Shown here piece after piece: positions 53,832 through 62,887 of a stretch of 64,000 nt of DNA (position 1 is the first letter of the stretch; every line of letters begins with the position of its first letter). The notes beneath the pieces were generated by a model that worked only from the letters and a program-made list of their open reading frames with translations, made no database searches and had not been told where the DNA came from. The position numbers and the translations under genes are program-made. Origin of the DNA: Mesosutterella faecium (GTDB lineage: Bacteria; Pseudomonadota; Gammaproteobacteria; Burkholderiales; Burkholderiaceae_F); assembly GCF_022809315.2 (NCBI RefSeq), contig NZ_JAKZJU020000002.1:168326-232325 (forward strand). The letters are read 5' to 3'.

Positions 53832-54380
53832 TTGCATTCATCTATAGATACCGGCGCGCTCCGCGTCGTTTTTTCCAGTCGCAGCGGCAACACGGAAAAG
53901 CTCGCCCGCGTCGTGTCCTCTTCTCTGTCTCTCCCCGGGCCACGGCGCGCGTCAGACGCTCCGCCCGAGCCCGGAGCGCTCACCTTCTTCGGTTTTTGGA
54001 TCGACAAGGGCGCGATGGACGCAGAGTCACTCGCTTTCCTCAGGCGGCTTGACGCCGCGGCCGCAAAGGCTGGCCGTACCGCTCGCGCCGCGCTTTTCGG
54101 GACCATGGGTGGAGACCCTGCGGGACCGAGGGCGAAGAAATACGAAAAGACAGTTCGCGAAGCGCTCGCGCGGGAGTGCCCGCACCTTGCCGTGGTGTCC
54201 CTGCAGCTCTGGCAGGGGAGAATCGCCCCGGAAGTGGTCGAGTCCCTTCGTGCACTTTACCCCCTCTCTCCTGCGGCGCTGCGGTCGATCAAGGAGGCCG
54301 CGAAGCACCCGGACGAGAAGGACGAAGCTTCCGCCGCGGCTTGGGCGCTTGAAGTGGCTGCTCCGGCCCCGGCTTTCTGA
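53832..54380 (+). CDS. Flavodoxin-like protein
   Basis: A 182-residue protein that starts with TTG 53832 (GGAG 9 bases upstream). The FMN phosphate loop VVFSSRSGNTEKLARVV is near the N-terminus, and FFGFWIDKGAMD and ALFGTMGGDP follow as in flavodoxins used as electron carriers in anaerobes. It sits directly behind the NimA-like gene, so it may pass electrons to or from that protein. The C-terminal 40 residues are helical and not typical of short flavodoxins. Confidence 0.7.
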   Translation: MHSSIDTGALRVVFSSRSGNTEKLARVVSSSLSLPGPRRASDAPPEPGALTFFGFWIDKGAMDAESLAFLRRLDAAAAKAGRTARAALFGTMGGDPAGPRAKKYEKTVREALARECPHLAVVSLQLWQGRIAPEVVESLRALYPLSPAALRSIKEAAKHPDEKDEASAAAWALEVAAPAPAF

Positions 54381-54389
54381 AAGAGCTCC

Positions 54390-54420
54390 GCCCGGAAGGA
54401 CGGGCCTCCCTTCTTCTTTT
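54390..54420 (+). terminator. Terminator after the flavodoxin-like gene
   Basis: GCCCG-GAAGGA-CGGGC, then CTCCCTTCTTCTTTT. Confidence 0.6.
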
Positions 54421-54880
54421 ACTTTTCCAGGGCTTCGGCAGCGGCGTTCTGGCCCGAGAGCCGCCCGAGTACGATCGCGATCGTGAGGCCCTGCCCGTAC
54501 TGGCTTACCGTTTCGCCTGCCGCATAGAGCCCTGGGATCGGCCGCCCGCCGCGCGAAAGCGCGCGGCACTTCAGGTCGCGCATGACGCCCCCGAAGGTGG
54601 TTTGGCCCGCGGGGCTGACTTCTGACCGTAAAAAGGCGTCTTGTCCAGCCGCGAGAAGATCAAGACTTTGCGGCCGCATTCGGGATCCTTCTCGAGCCGT
54701 AGACCGATTCCCAGGCTTCAAGCGTCTTTTGAAGTTCGGAGGCAGGCAGCCCGAGCTTCCCGTTGAGCTCCGGCACGGTCTTTCTCTCGACGAAATAGCC
54801 GTTTTCCCTGTAGCCCTGCATCACCTTTGCGCGCTCCACCGAGGCTTCGTCGAAAGATGAGCCGGGTGCAATCCCCCCTG
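54419..54880 (-). pseudogene. C-terminal remnant of a fumarate-reductase-like flavoprotein
   Basis: Only the last ~150 residues remain, spread over frames. From 54880, SFDEASVERAKVMQGYREN and LNGKLGLPASELQKTLEAW resemble the substrate-domain part of flavocytochrome c proteins. After shifts, FGGVMRDLKCRALSRGG and IPGLYAAGETVSQYGQGLTI, with the end LGRLSGQNAAAEALEK, form the FAD-binding C-terminus. The N-terminal FAD fold is missing. It is a relative of the intact gene at 38.4 kb, abuts the MFS gene and must be non-functional. Confidence 0.75.
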
Positions 54881-54897
54881 GGGGGGTGCCGCGCGCT

Positions 54898-56073
54898 TCA
54901 GGCGCGGTTTCGGCTGTGCGGCGGAGGCAGGAACCGCGTGATCACGGCCGCAAAGACCGACAGCAGCACAACCAGCGCCATCGTGGAGGAAATGCCCCAC
55001 TTGTCCCCGAACCAGCCGAGGGCCGGGGCAAGAATGCCGCCCGCGCTGAACGAGATGCCGAGCGTGATCCCGGAGGCAAAGCCTACGCTTTTGGCGAGAT
55101 AAGACTGCCCGAGCACGACGAAAGGCGAATAAGTGATGTTGAAGGCGAGGCTGATCGGGATCAGCATCGCGTAGACCCAGGCGAGGCTGTGCGGCAGGAC
55201 CGCAAGCGCGATCGCGGGCACGAGCAGGAGGCTCCCCAGCCGGACCATTTTGACGCAGCCGAACCGGTCGGCCAGCGGGCCGCCGAGGAACGTGCAGACG
55301 ATGCCCGAAAGGGCGATCACGGTGAGCGTCGCGCTCGCGGCCGAGTTAGAGGTCCCGAGTCCATAGATGCAGTAAAGCGGCAGGAAGCTCATGATCCCGG
55401 TGTAGCAGACTGAGCGCAGGACGATGAAGGCTGATAGCTTCCCAAAAGACTTCCAGTCGTTTTCCCGATCTTCGGCGGCCGCGGAAGGCGCTTTTCCGGA
55501 GGAGGACTTGAAAGGAGCGGGGGCGGACGCCCGGATGCGGCCGCCGAAAAGCAGTAGCGGCACGCCAAAAAGAACCGAAACCACGCCGTAAAACGCAAGG
55601 CCCTTAAGCCCAAAGGCTGTGAGCAGGGCGACCGCGATGAGAGGGCCGAGCCCGAAGCCGCCGTTGCCGCCCACCGAGAAGATGCTGATCCCGGTGCCGC
55701 GTTTTCCGCCCGAAATGGCGTTCACGAGTTTTGCGGCCTCCGGGTGGAAGATGGCGCTGCCCACGCCGGAAATGAGGATCGCGGTGAAAATCGCCCAGTA
55801 GTTTGTGAGAAAGCCCGCGAGTGCGAAAGTGACGCCGCAGAGTATGAGCCCCAGTCCCATGAACCAGTTCCTAGGCCCCCGGTCAGCAAGCCACCCGAAG
55901 ATGGGCTGCACGATGGTCGACAGGCATGACGAGGCGAACATGAAGCCCGCAACCGACTTGTAGTCGAATCCGTAGGCCGCGATGAAAAAAGGCAGCACGG
56001 CGGGCAGCGACCCCAGGTTGAGGTCGGTGAAAAAGTGCGAGATGGCTAAAAGCCCAAGATATTTCTTATTCAT
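54898..56073 (-). CDS. MFS transporter, fosmidomycin-resistance (Fsr)-like
   Basis: A 391-residue inner-membrane protein with 12 membrane segments of the major facilitator superfamily. AISHFFTDLNLGSLPAVLPFF at the start, FHPEAAKLVNAISGGKRGTG, and GGNGGFGLGPL are typical of the Fsr-type branch. The loop motif WLADRGPRNW is present between segments 2 and 3. Members expel small drugs or metabolites; the substrate here is unknown. The ATG at 56073 has only a weak ribosome site. No regulator is adjacent. Confidence 0.85.
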   Translation of the reverse strand: MNKKYLGLLAISHFFTDLNLGSLPAVLPFFIAAYGFDYKSVAGFMFASSCLSTIVQPIFGWLADRGPRNWFMGLGLILCGVTFALAGFLTNYWAIFTAILISGVGSAIFHPEAAKLVNAISGGKRGTGISIFSVGGNGGFGLGPLIAVALLTAFGLKGLAFYGVVSVLFGVPLLLFGGRIRASAPAPFKSSSGKAPSAAAEDRENDWKSFGKLSAFIVLRSVCYTGIMSFLPLYCIYGLGTSNSAASATLTVIALSGIVCTFLGGPLADRFGCVKMVRLGSLLLVPAIALAVLPHSLAWVYAMLIPISLAFNITYSPFVVLGQSYLAKSVGFASGITLGISFSAGGILAPALGWFGDKWGISSTMALVVLLSVFAAVITRFLPPPHSRNRA

Positions 56074-56293
56074 AGAGTTTCAGGGAAGGAGAGCTTCGAA
56101 CCCCGGCAGGGCGGGTATTTTTGAGGGGATTAAAAGGAAGCTTACTGCGAACGGATCCCCCTCGTCACGAAGGGCCTCGAAGGAGAGCTGAGTCCGCAGG
56201 AAAGGGCGCCTGCTTGACGCTCTTTTGACGTGCTCTTGACAGTCTCAGGAGTTCAATGCTCAGCGTGAAACTGTTCTCTTATCGAAGAGCTTT

Positions 56294-57136
56294 ATGTATT
56301 CAACGATGAGGCTCAGGCCGATTTCCCCGCTGCAGTGGGCCGTCTGGTTTCTGCTGCCGGGGGCGGTTCTCGCCTGGATAGTTTTTGCGACTCCCCACGC
56401 GCTGGACATTGCGCTGAGCAGCCCCTTTTATTTTTCTGACGGCTTCTCCCTTAACCGGGCGCCCTTCATGCTCTTTCTGCACCGGGTGGCCCGGGTGGTG
56501 CCGATCGGCACGGCCGTCCTTGCCCTGGTGATTGTCCTGCGCACCCTGCGCGCCCGAAAGGCGTCCGGCGGGGGCTTCCTCGACCTGAAGCATCTCTTCT
56601 ACCTGCTGGCCGCCATGCTCGCCTGCGTGATGCTCGTGAAGTTCCTGAAGACGACGACCGGGGTCTACTGCCCGGTGCGGGTCGACGTGTTCGGGGGCGA
56701 GGAGCCGATCGCCTCTCCCACCTTTTCCTGGTTTGCGCGCCCGGGCCACTGCTGGCCCTCAGGGTTCGCGGGAACAGGCTGGTGTCTTTTCGCGCTTTAT
56801 TTCGCCTTCCGGGACCGGAGCGCCCTTTATGCGAAAAGGGGGTTCGCGCTCGCACTGGGGGTCGGCCTTTTCTGCAGCGTCGTGCAGGTGATCCGCGGCG
56901 AGCACTTCTTCACCCACGTGCTGGGGACCGCCCTGATCGACTGGCTGGTGTGCGCGTCGCTTTACGTGCTCTTCTTTGCCCGGGACATCATCCGCGCCGC
57001 GGTTCAGGAGAAAAGCGCCACGGCGGGCTCAATGACATTGAGCTCTTTTTCAAGCAGGAAAAAAATCGCGTCAGGGCAGGCGGCCGCGGCAATCGGCGCG
57101 GCGGGCGTGACTTCATGCCGTTCAGGAACCAAATGA
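56294..57136 (+). CDS. PAP2-family membrane phosphatase
   Basis: A 280-residue membrane phosphatase, a paralogue of the protein at 36.9 kb. Motif 1 is LKTTTGVYCPVRV, motif 2 HCWPSGFAGTG (Gly-Phe where most have Gly-His), motif 3 VIRGEHFFTHV with LIDWLV. The His-to-Phe change in motif 2 touches a residue that helps catalysis in PAP2 enzymes, so activity is uncertain. The last 40 residues after LFFARDIIRAAV are Ser/Ala/Lys-rich and overlap a possible gene on the other strand; they may be read-through of a lost stop. ATG 56294 has a weak ribosome site. Confidence 0.72.
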   Translation: MYSTMRLRPISPLQWAVWFLLPGAVLAWIVFATPHALDIALSSPFYFSDGFSLNRAPFMLFLHRVARVVPIGTAVLALVIVLRTLRARKASGGGFLDLKHLFYLLAAMLACVMLVKFLKTTTGVYCPVRVDVFGGEEPIASPTFSWFARPGHCWPSGFAGTGWCLFALYFAFRDRSALYAKRGFALALGVGLFCSVVQVIRGEHFFTHVLGTALIDWLVCASLYVLFFARDIIRAAVQEKSATAGSMTLSSFSSRKKIASGQAAAAIGAAGVTSCRSGTK

Positions 57137-57290
57137 GAAACAGCAGGAAGAGAAACGTGCTGAGATAAAAGCCGATCCCGGAGATGAGGACAATCCAGGC
57201 CTGAAGGGAAAGGAACAGGATCACAGTCTTTCCGGACAGCGCCCCGGGCGCTTCAAAAAAGGGCTTGAGCCCTCTTTTGGTGCGTTTCAC
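56988..57290 (-). pseudogene. Possible TctB-like small membrane protein remnant
   Basis: From GTG 57290, VILFLSLQAWIVLISGIGFY and LSTFLFLLFLIWFLNG give two membrane helices in the pattern of TctB, the small subunit of tripartite tricarboxylate transporters. The text after residue 60 is Arg/Pro/Ser-rich and overlaps the PAP2 gene end. No TctA or TctC is near. Probably a fragment; real expression is doubtful. Confidence 0.3.
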
Positions 57291-57315
57291 CGGGGCGTGC
57301 GCTCTTCCTTTGGGA

Positions 57316-58821
57316 TCAGGCGGCGACGTAGGGGAGGATAAAGAGCGCCAGGGCGAGGACGCAGGCCGCCGCTACGACCGCGACCCAGATCCGGTATTCG
57401 CGGTCCATTGCGGCGCGCTCCTTCGGATCAGGCTGGTCGGCCGCCCCGGAGGCCTTGAGGTCGAGCGAGAACTCGCCTCCGCGGCCGTACCTGCGGCTGC
57501 AGACGAGATAGATCGCGATTCCGATCACGCACCAGACGATCCCGGTCACAAAGGCCTCGCGGTCGAGCTGCGTCATCATGGCGAGATAGATGAGGGCGCT
57601 CACCGGCGCGCCGACTGCGATTAAGGGAGCCCTGTAGGGGCGCTCGAGCTCCGGGTGGCGGCGCCGCAGGGCCCAGGCTGCGACGATCCCGATCACATAG
57701 TAGAAGAGGTCGGCGAAAAGCGAGAGCGAGGCGATGTACATAAGGGAGTTGGTGGCGATGAGCGCGACCGTGAGCACGCCCAGCGTCGCCACCGCCACGT
57801 ACGGGCACTGGAAACGGTTGGTCTTCGCGAAGATTTTCGGCATCGAGCCGTCGCGCGCCATCGAAAAGAGGTAGCGCGGGGGTGTTGAAATGGAGGCGTT
57901 CAGGGTCGAGAAATCGCCACCGAAGGCGATTCCCGCTGCGAGTAGCGCGAGCGGGAAGCCGAGGATTCCGGCCGAGACCATGGCCTCGGCAAACGGCGCC
58001 TCGGCCGTGGAGAGCGCCGTGAGATGCTCGGCTGGCGTGATTCCGATGAGGTACCACTGGAAAAGCGCGTTCACGGCGAAAACCACGAACGGGGCGAGAA
58101 ACATTGCGCGGGGGATGTTGATGCGGGGGAAGCGGATCTCCTCGCCCATCGCGACGCACGCCTCAAAGCCCGCGAAGCACCACCAGATCATGCAGGTGGC
58201 GGAGAAGAACCCGAGCGCGTCGGTCTTGGGCAGGAACGCTGGGGCCTGCACGAAGTAGGGCAGGTGCACGTTCGGGATCATGGTGAGAAACCAGATGGCG
58301 GCCACTCCCCAGAAGAAGAACATGAAGGCGTTCTGCAGCCGTCCGGTGAGCTCGACCCCGAAGAGGTTCGCGGCGATGAAGCCGAGCGTCACAATCGAGG
58401 CGAGGACGACGTCGGAGATCGGCAGCTCCACCCCGAAGGCGAGGAAGATCGTGCGGAAGTAATAGCTGAAGGCGAGTGCCTCGCCCCCGGTCACCGCGAC
58501 AAGGGAAATGATGAAGTTCCAGCCCGCGAGCACCCCGGCTCCGCGTCCGAGGCCTAAGGAGGCGAATTGGTAGGTGCCCCCGGCGTAGGGCAGCGCCGCA
58601 CCCATTTCGCCGTAAAGCAGCGCGGGGTAGATGCTCACTACGAGTGCGAGCAGCGTGGCGAGGATCACCGCGGGGCCGAGGGTTCCCACGACGTTGGAAC
58701 CCGTGGTGAAAAGTCCCACGCCGATCACGGAGCCTGCTGTGATCGTGATCGCCTCCCGAAGCCCGAAGCGGCGCCGGAGGCCTCCGGAGGCCGGGGCGCT
58801 GTTGATGGATGTTGTCGACAA
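57316..58821 (-). CDS. APC-family amino-acid permease
   Basis: A 501-residue inner-membrane transporter with about 12 segments. The APC signature TITAGSVIGVGLFTTGSNVVG at the first helix, IYPALLYGEMGAALPYAGGTY and FAGFEACVAMGEEIRFPRINIP match amino-acid/polyamine/organocation carriers. The start is TTG 58821 with GGGAG 9 bases upstream; no better ATG exists. It stands alone between the PAP2 gene and the methionine-type operon. The substrate is an amino acid or related cation by family only. Confidence 0.87.
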   Translation of the reverse strand: MSTTSINSAPASGGLRRRFGLREAITITAGSVIGVGLFTTGSNVVGTLGPAVILATLLALVVSIYPALLYGEMGAALPYAGGTYQFASLGLGRGAGVLAGWNFIISLVAVTGGEALAFSYYFRTIFLAFGVELPISDVVLASIVTLGFIAANLFGVELTGRLQNAFMFFFWGVAAIWFLTMIPNVHLPYFVQAPAFLPKTDALGFFSATCMIWWCFAGFEACVAMGEEIRFPRINIPRAMFLAPFVVFAVNALFQWYLIGITPAEHLTALSTAEAPFAEAMVSAGILGFPLALLAAGIAFGGDFSTLNASISTPPRYLFSMARDGSMPKIFAKTNRFQCPYVAVATLGVLTVALIATNSLMYIASLSLFADLFYYVIGIVAAWALRRRHPELERPYRAPLIAVGAPVSALIYLAMMTQLDREAFVTGIVWCVIGIAIYLVCSRRYGRGGEFSLDLKASGAADQPDPKERAAMDREYRIWVAVVAAACVLALALFILPYVAA

Positions 58822-59030
58822 AATACGTTCTCCCTGAATATGGCTTCCCGGGGGCCTGCGGCCCGCCGGTGAGGAAAATGAAAATCACTCCCGGGGACAA
58901 TCATAAGCAAGTGCGCCGGGGAAAAGGGTCCGGGATTTAGGCGAAAAGCCTGAGACAAAAAGGAAACGAAGGAGGCGGGCTTTCGAAGAAGGGGGGAGTC
59001 CCGGAAGCGGAAACGGGGCTCCTTCCCTCC

Positions 59031-59711
59031 TTAGTGCTTGGTGCGGCGGATAATGAGGTTCCCGAAAAACTGGAAGATGCTGATGATCGCGAGGATCACG
59101 AACACCGTGATCCAGATCATGTCGCGGTAGCCCATCTGGTAGCCGTAGCGGATCGCGAAGTCGCCAAGTCCCCCCGCGCCGATCGCTCCCGCGATCGCTG
59201 TGATTCCCACGAGGCTTACGAACGTGATCATGGTGACGCGGGTAATACCCGGGACGCTTTCCTTCAGGTACACCCCGGTGATGATCTCAAGGGGGGTGAG
59301 GCCCATCGCCTCGCTTGCCTCCACGAGCCCCCCGTCGACCTCCGAGAGCACCTGCTCGATCTGGCGCGCGAAAAAAGGCACCGTGCCGAACACGAGCGCG
59401 ACGAAGGACCCCGTGACGCCCGAACCCGTGCCGACGATCAGGCGCGAGAGCGGGATCAGCAGCACGATGAGGATGATGAAGGGAATCGAGCGGATGATGT
59501 CGATCGCGCGGTCCGTGAAGGTGAAGATCCAGCGGTTTTCGAGGATGCCGCCGCGGCGGGTCGTCACGAGGACGACCCCGGTCGCAACGCCCAGGAACCA
59601 GGCGATCGTGCCCGCCACCGCGAGCATGATGAAGGTCTGCTCGAGGCAGGTGAGCAGCTCCGGCCAGAGCCGCTCGAGGTTCGGAGCGATGCGGAAAAGA
59701 AAGTCAACCAT
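59031..59711 (-). CDS. metI: Methionine-type ABC transporter permease
   Basis: A 226-residue inner-membrane permease with five segments, the MetI of the D/L-methionine importer family. The EAA loop that meets the ATPase is EASEAMGLTPLEIITGVYL, and GAIGAGGLGDFAIRYGYQ follows, as in MetI. It starts one base after the metN stop and ends the operon metQ, M20 hydrolase, metN, metI. Length and motifs are normal. Confidence 0.92.
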   Translation of the reverse strand: MVDFLFRIAPNLERLWPELLTCLEQTFIMLAVAGTIAWFLGVATGVVLVTTRRGGILENRWIFTFTDRAIDIIRSIPFIILIVLLIPLSRLIVGTGSGVTGSFVALVFGTVPFFARQIEQVLSEVDGGLVEASEAMGLTPLEIITGVYLKESVPGITRVTMITFVSLVGITAIAGAIGAGGLGDFAIRYGYQMGYRDMIWITVFVILAIISIFQFFGNLIIRRTKH

Positions 59712-59712
59712 G

Positions 59713-60738
59713 TCAGAGCTCCTCCACCGTTACGCGGCGGTCCTTGATGTAGGCGAGCGCCCGGGAGACCGCCTCATTTTCCCCTGAGAGCGTGACGCCC
59801 AGCCGCCCGATCGGGGTGCCGGCCACGAAGTCGACGTTGCCGAAGAGGATGTTCGCCGAGACGCCGAAGAGTCGGTAGAGGTTTGCCATAAGGGGCTCGC
59901 TCGTCTCCGAGCCCGCGTAGGTGAGCAGATAGACGGGGGCTCCCCCCGTCACCGCCTTGCGCTCGGTCTGGTCCTCGAGGTAGTCGCGCAGGCTGTCAAC
60001 GTTGCAGGCCGTGTCGATGAAGCTCTTTGTGATCGGCTGCTGCGGGTGCGAGAAAAGGTCGACTGCAGTGCCGCGCTCAACGATGCGGCCGTGCTCCATC
60101 ACGGCGGCGTGTCGGCAGAGCGACTTCACCACCGACATCTGGTGGGTGATCACGACCATCGTGATCCCGAGCTTTTCGTTGAGTGACCGGAGAAGCTTCA
60201 GGATCGAGCGGGTGGTCTGGGGGTCGAGCGCGCTGGTCGCTTCGTCGCAGAGCAGCACCTTCGGGTCGTTCGCGAGGGCGCGGGCGATGGCGACGCGCTG
60301 CTTTTGACCGCCGGAGAGCTGCGAGGGATAGGACTCGGCGCGTTCGCCCAGGCCCACGAGCTCAAGGAGCGACGCAATCTTCTCCTTTTTCTTCTCCGGC
60401 GTGAGCGCCGAGTGCCGGAGCGCCATCGCGATGTTGTCTGCGACCGTGCGCGAAGGCATCAGGCTGAAGTTCTGGAAGATCATGCCGATGCGGCGGCGCG
60501 CTTCGCGCAGCTGCGGCACCGACAGCTCTGTGAGTTCCACGCCGTCGACGCGAACGCGGCCCGAGTCGGGCCGCTCGAGTAGGTTGATGCAGCGCACGAG
60601 GGTTGACTTTCCGGCTCCTGAAAAGCCGATGATGCCGTAGATGTCGCCCTTCTCAACGGAAAGCGAGACGCCGTCCACGGCGGTCACGCGGGCGCGGCCG
60701 GTGTCGTAGGTCTTTTTGATGTGTGTGAGTTCGATCAT
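59713..60738 (-). CDS. metN: Methionine-type ABC transporter ATPase
   Basis: A 341-residue ATPase energising methionine import. Walker A is GFSGAGKST, the signature LSGGQKQR, Walker B VLLCDEATSALD, and the switch His is in VITHQMSVV. The last 90 residues form the NIL/ACT-like domain that senses intracellular methionine and shuts the transporter (trans-inhibition). It begins 9 bases after the M20 hydrolase stop with AAGGG upstream, and is tightly coupled to metI. Confidence 0.93.
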   Translation of the reverse strand: MIELTHIKKTYDTGRARVTAVDGVSLSVEKGDIYGIIGFSGAGKSTLVRCINLLERPDSGRVRVDGVELTELSVPQLREARRRIGMIFQNFSLMPSRTVADNIAMALRHSALTPEKKKEKIASLLELVGLGERAESYPSQLSGGQKQRVAIARALANDPKVLLCDEATSALDPQTTRSILKLLRSLNEKLGITMVVITHQMSVVKSLCRHAAVMEHGRIVERGTAVDLFSHPQQPITKSFIDTACNVDSLRDYLEDQTERKAVTGGAPVYLLTYAGSETSEPLMANLYRLFGVSANILFGNVDFVAGTPIGRLGVTLSGENEAVSRALAYIKDRRVTVEEL

Positions 60739-60747
60739 GCAGGGCCC

Positions 60748-61950
60748 TTACTGTTCGGCCACGCGCCGGGCGTGGTCGGCCTTGATGCGAGCGAGAAGCC
60801 CGGGGTCGAGGATGAGGTCGAGCGCGGTGAAGGCGAGAAGCCGGGCGCCGAGCCGGATCGAGGCGAGGCCCGACTCGCTGCAGGCCGCCTTCTTGAAGCC
60901 CTCGGTATGCGGAACGAGCTTTTCGCAGCTGATCTTGATCCAGGGCTGGATCGTCGGGACCACCTGGCTCACGTTGCCGACGTCGGAGGAGTCCTGAGCC
61001 CGGGGAGCCTCTTCTTCCGGGCAGGTCTCGCCCGCCTCGAGGAGGTGCTTCCGGTAGACGGCGTCGAAGGAGGGCGTCGGGACGAGGTTTTCGACCCGGT
61101 TCTGCGTGGGCTTCATCTCGCCTCTCGCGCCCGTCATGAGGGCCGCGCCCTCGACGATTTTCTCCACCTTTCCGTAGAGCGCCTCGAGCTTCGGGGCGGT
61201 TGCGGCGCGCAGGTAGAAGTACCCGCGCGCGTAGTCAGGCACCATGTTGGGAGCCTTGCCCCCGTCGGTGATGATGCCGTGGATGCGCACATCGGAGGTA
61301 ACGTGCTGGCGGAGCGCGTTGATGCCGTTGTAGGTGAGGATCAGGGCGTCAAGCGCGTTGATCCCGCGCTCGGGCATGCTCGCCGCGTGGGCGGCCCGCC
61401 CGAAAAATTCGATCGAGACCGGGGCGCAGGCGATGTTCGCGGCCGAGAGCCGGTGGCCGGTCGCGCCCGGGTGGACGCAGAGCGCCGCGTCCACATCCTT
61501 GAAAAAGCCCTCGCGCACGAAGCTGCCCTTAGCGCTGCCGTTTTCTCCGCCTTCCTCGCCCGGAGTGCCGTAGACGCGGATCGTCCCGCCGGTCTGATCG
61601 ACGACGGCCTTCAGCCCCACCGCCGCGAGCGAAGAGGTCGCCCCGAAGAGGTTGTGACCGCAGCCGTGCCCGAGACCCGCAAGAGCGTCGTATTCGGCGA
61701 GAAACACGATCACGGGGCCGGGCCGCGCGCTTTTGTACTCGGCGGTGAAGCCCGTCGGATGACCGGCGACTCCCACCTTCACGTCAAATCCCTCGGACTT
61801 GAGAAGATCGGATAGCCTGCCGCAGGCGAAGTACTCGTGGTTGCTTGTCTCCGGGTGCCCGTGGATGTCAATGGCCGCCTGGCGGTACTCGGGATAGCGC
61901 CCGGCGATCCGCTCAAGGATCGCCTCGTGAAGCGCCGTGATGTCCGGCAT
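60748..61950 (-). CDS. M20-family amidohydrolase within the methionine transporter operon
   Basis: A 400-residue metal-dependent amidohydrolase of the AbgB/aminoacylase-like M20D group. Metal ligands are in DIHGHPETS, FLAEYDALAGLGHGCGHN and GTPGEEGGENG, with ALCVHPGATG and RAAHAASMPERGIN in the dimerisation part. GGGAGAG precedes ATG 61950. It lies between metQ and metN, so it probably trims an N-acyl or peptide-like form of the imported substrate in the cytoplasm, e.g. N-acyl-methionine. The substrate is inferred from the operon. Confidence 0.85.
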   Translation of the reverse strand: MPDITALHEAILERIAGRYPEYRQAAIDIHGHPETSNHEYFACGRLSDLLKSEGFDVKVGVAGHPTGFTAEYKSARPGPVIVFLAEYDALAGLGHGCGHNLFGATSSLAAVGLKAVVDQTGGTIRVYGTPGEEGGENGSAKGSFVREGFFKDVDAALCVHPGATGHRLSAANIACAPVSIEFFGRAAHAASMPERGINALDALILTYNGINALRQHVTSDVRIHGIITDGGKAPNMVPDYARGYFYLRAATAPKLEALYGKVEKIVEGAALMTGARGEMKPTQNRVENLVPTPSFDAVYRKHLLEAGETCPEEEAPRAQDSSDVGNVSQVVPTIQPWIKISCEKLVPHTEGFKKAACSESGLASIRLGARLLAFTALDLILDPGLLARIKADHARRVAEQ

Positions 61951-61986
61951 GTGTTTCTCTCCCCCTAAAGCAATGAAAACAAAAGC

Positions 61987-62006
61987 AACGGCCCCTTTCG
62001 GGGCCG
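61987..62006 (-). terminator. Attenuator after metQ
   Basis: ACGGCCCC-GAAA-GGGGCCGT on the minus strand followed by TGCTTTTGTTTTC. It lies between metQ and the hydrolase gene and should give extra metQ transcript over the downstream genes. Confidence 0.7.
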
Positions 62007-62026
62007 TGCGGGACAGCGGGATCAGT

Positions 62027-62887
62027 TTACTTCTCAGCGCCTTCCCAGGCGGGGATGAAGGCCCCGTGATAGGTGTCCTTGATGGTCTTCGCGACGTCGG
62101 CCGTGTGGTAGGCGTCAACCACCTTCTTGTAGGTCGGGTTATCCTTGTCGGCCGAGCGCGCGACGATGACGTTCACGAGCTTGGCGGCCACGGGGTTTAC
62201 CTTCGGATCCACGTTCTCGACGAAAATCGAGTCCTTCGTGGGATCAAGGTGCGCGGTGAAGGCGTTGCCGCCGTTGATGAGGGCCGCGGTCACGTCGGGC
62301 AGCAGGTTCGCAAGCGCTCCGGACTCAGCCTCCATGATCTTGATCTTCACGTTGTACTTCGTGATGTCGGTCTTGTTCGCGACGTAGCCCTTGGCGGGGT
62401 CGACCGTGATGAGGCCGGCTGCCTCGAGCACCTTCAGGGCGCGGCCGCCGTTGGTGAGGTCGCTCGGGATGGCAATCGTGTCGCCGTCCTTAATGTCCTT
62501 AATCGACTGGATCTTCTTCTTGTTGTTGAAGACGGCGAGCGGGGCGATCAGCGTGTCGCCGATCGCTTCGATCTTGTAGCCGTGCTGCTTCACGTCGTTC
62601 GCGAGGAACGCCTTGTGCTGGAAGGCGTTGAGGTCGATTTCCTTGTCGTTCAAGGCGCGGTTCGGGGTCGCGTAGTCGGAGTACTTCACGAGCTCGACCT
62701 TGATGTGGTCCTTCGCGAGCAGCTTGTTCACGGTGTCCCACTGGGCGTTGTAGTCGCCCACGACGCCGACCTTCACGATCTTGTCGCCGGAGTCGGCTTT
62801 CTTGTCGCCGCAGCCGGTGAGGCCCGCGGCAAGGACGAGGGAGGCGGCGGCAGCGCCGATCGCTTTGAAAAGGGTGCGTTTCTGCAT
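62027..62887 (-). CDS. metQ: Methionine-type substrate-binding lipoprotein
   Basis: A 286-residue NlpA/MetQ lipoprotein. The lipobox LTGC at residue ~26 ends a signal peptide (MQKRTLFKAIGAAAASLVLA). The mature part has KVGVVGDYNAQWD, DLNAFQHKAFL and the substrate-lining NGGNAF and ADKDNPTYKKVVDAY. It is anchored in the inner membrane and hands the ligand to MetI. First gene of the four-gene operon. Methionine is the family ligand; N-formyl or acylated methionine is possible given the hydrolase behind it. Confidence 0.92.
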   Translation of the reverse strand: MQKRTLFKAIGAAAASLVLAAGLTGCGDKKADSGDKIVKVGVVGDYNAQWDTVNKLLAKDHIKVELVKYSDYATPNRALNDKEIDLNAFQHKAFLANDVKQHGYKIEAIGDTLIAPLAVFNNKKKIQSIKDIKDGDTIAIPSDLTNGGRALKVLEAAGLITVDPAKGYVANKTDITKYNVKIKIMEAESGALANLLPDVTAALINGGNAFTAHLDPTKDSIFVENVDPKVNPVAAKLVNVIVARSADKDNPTYKKVVDAYHTADVAKTIKDTYHGAFIPAWEGAEK

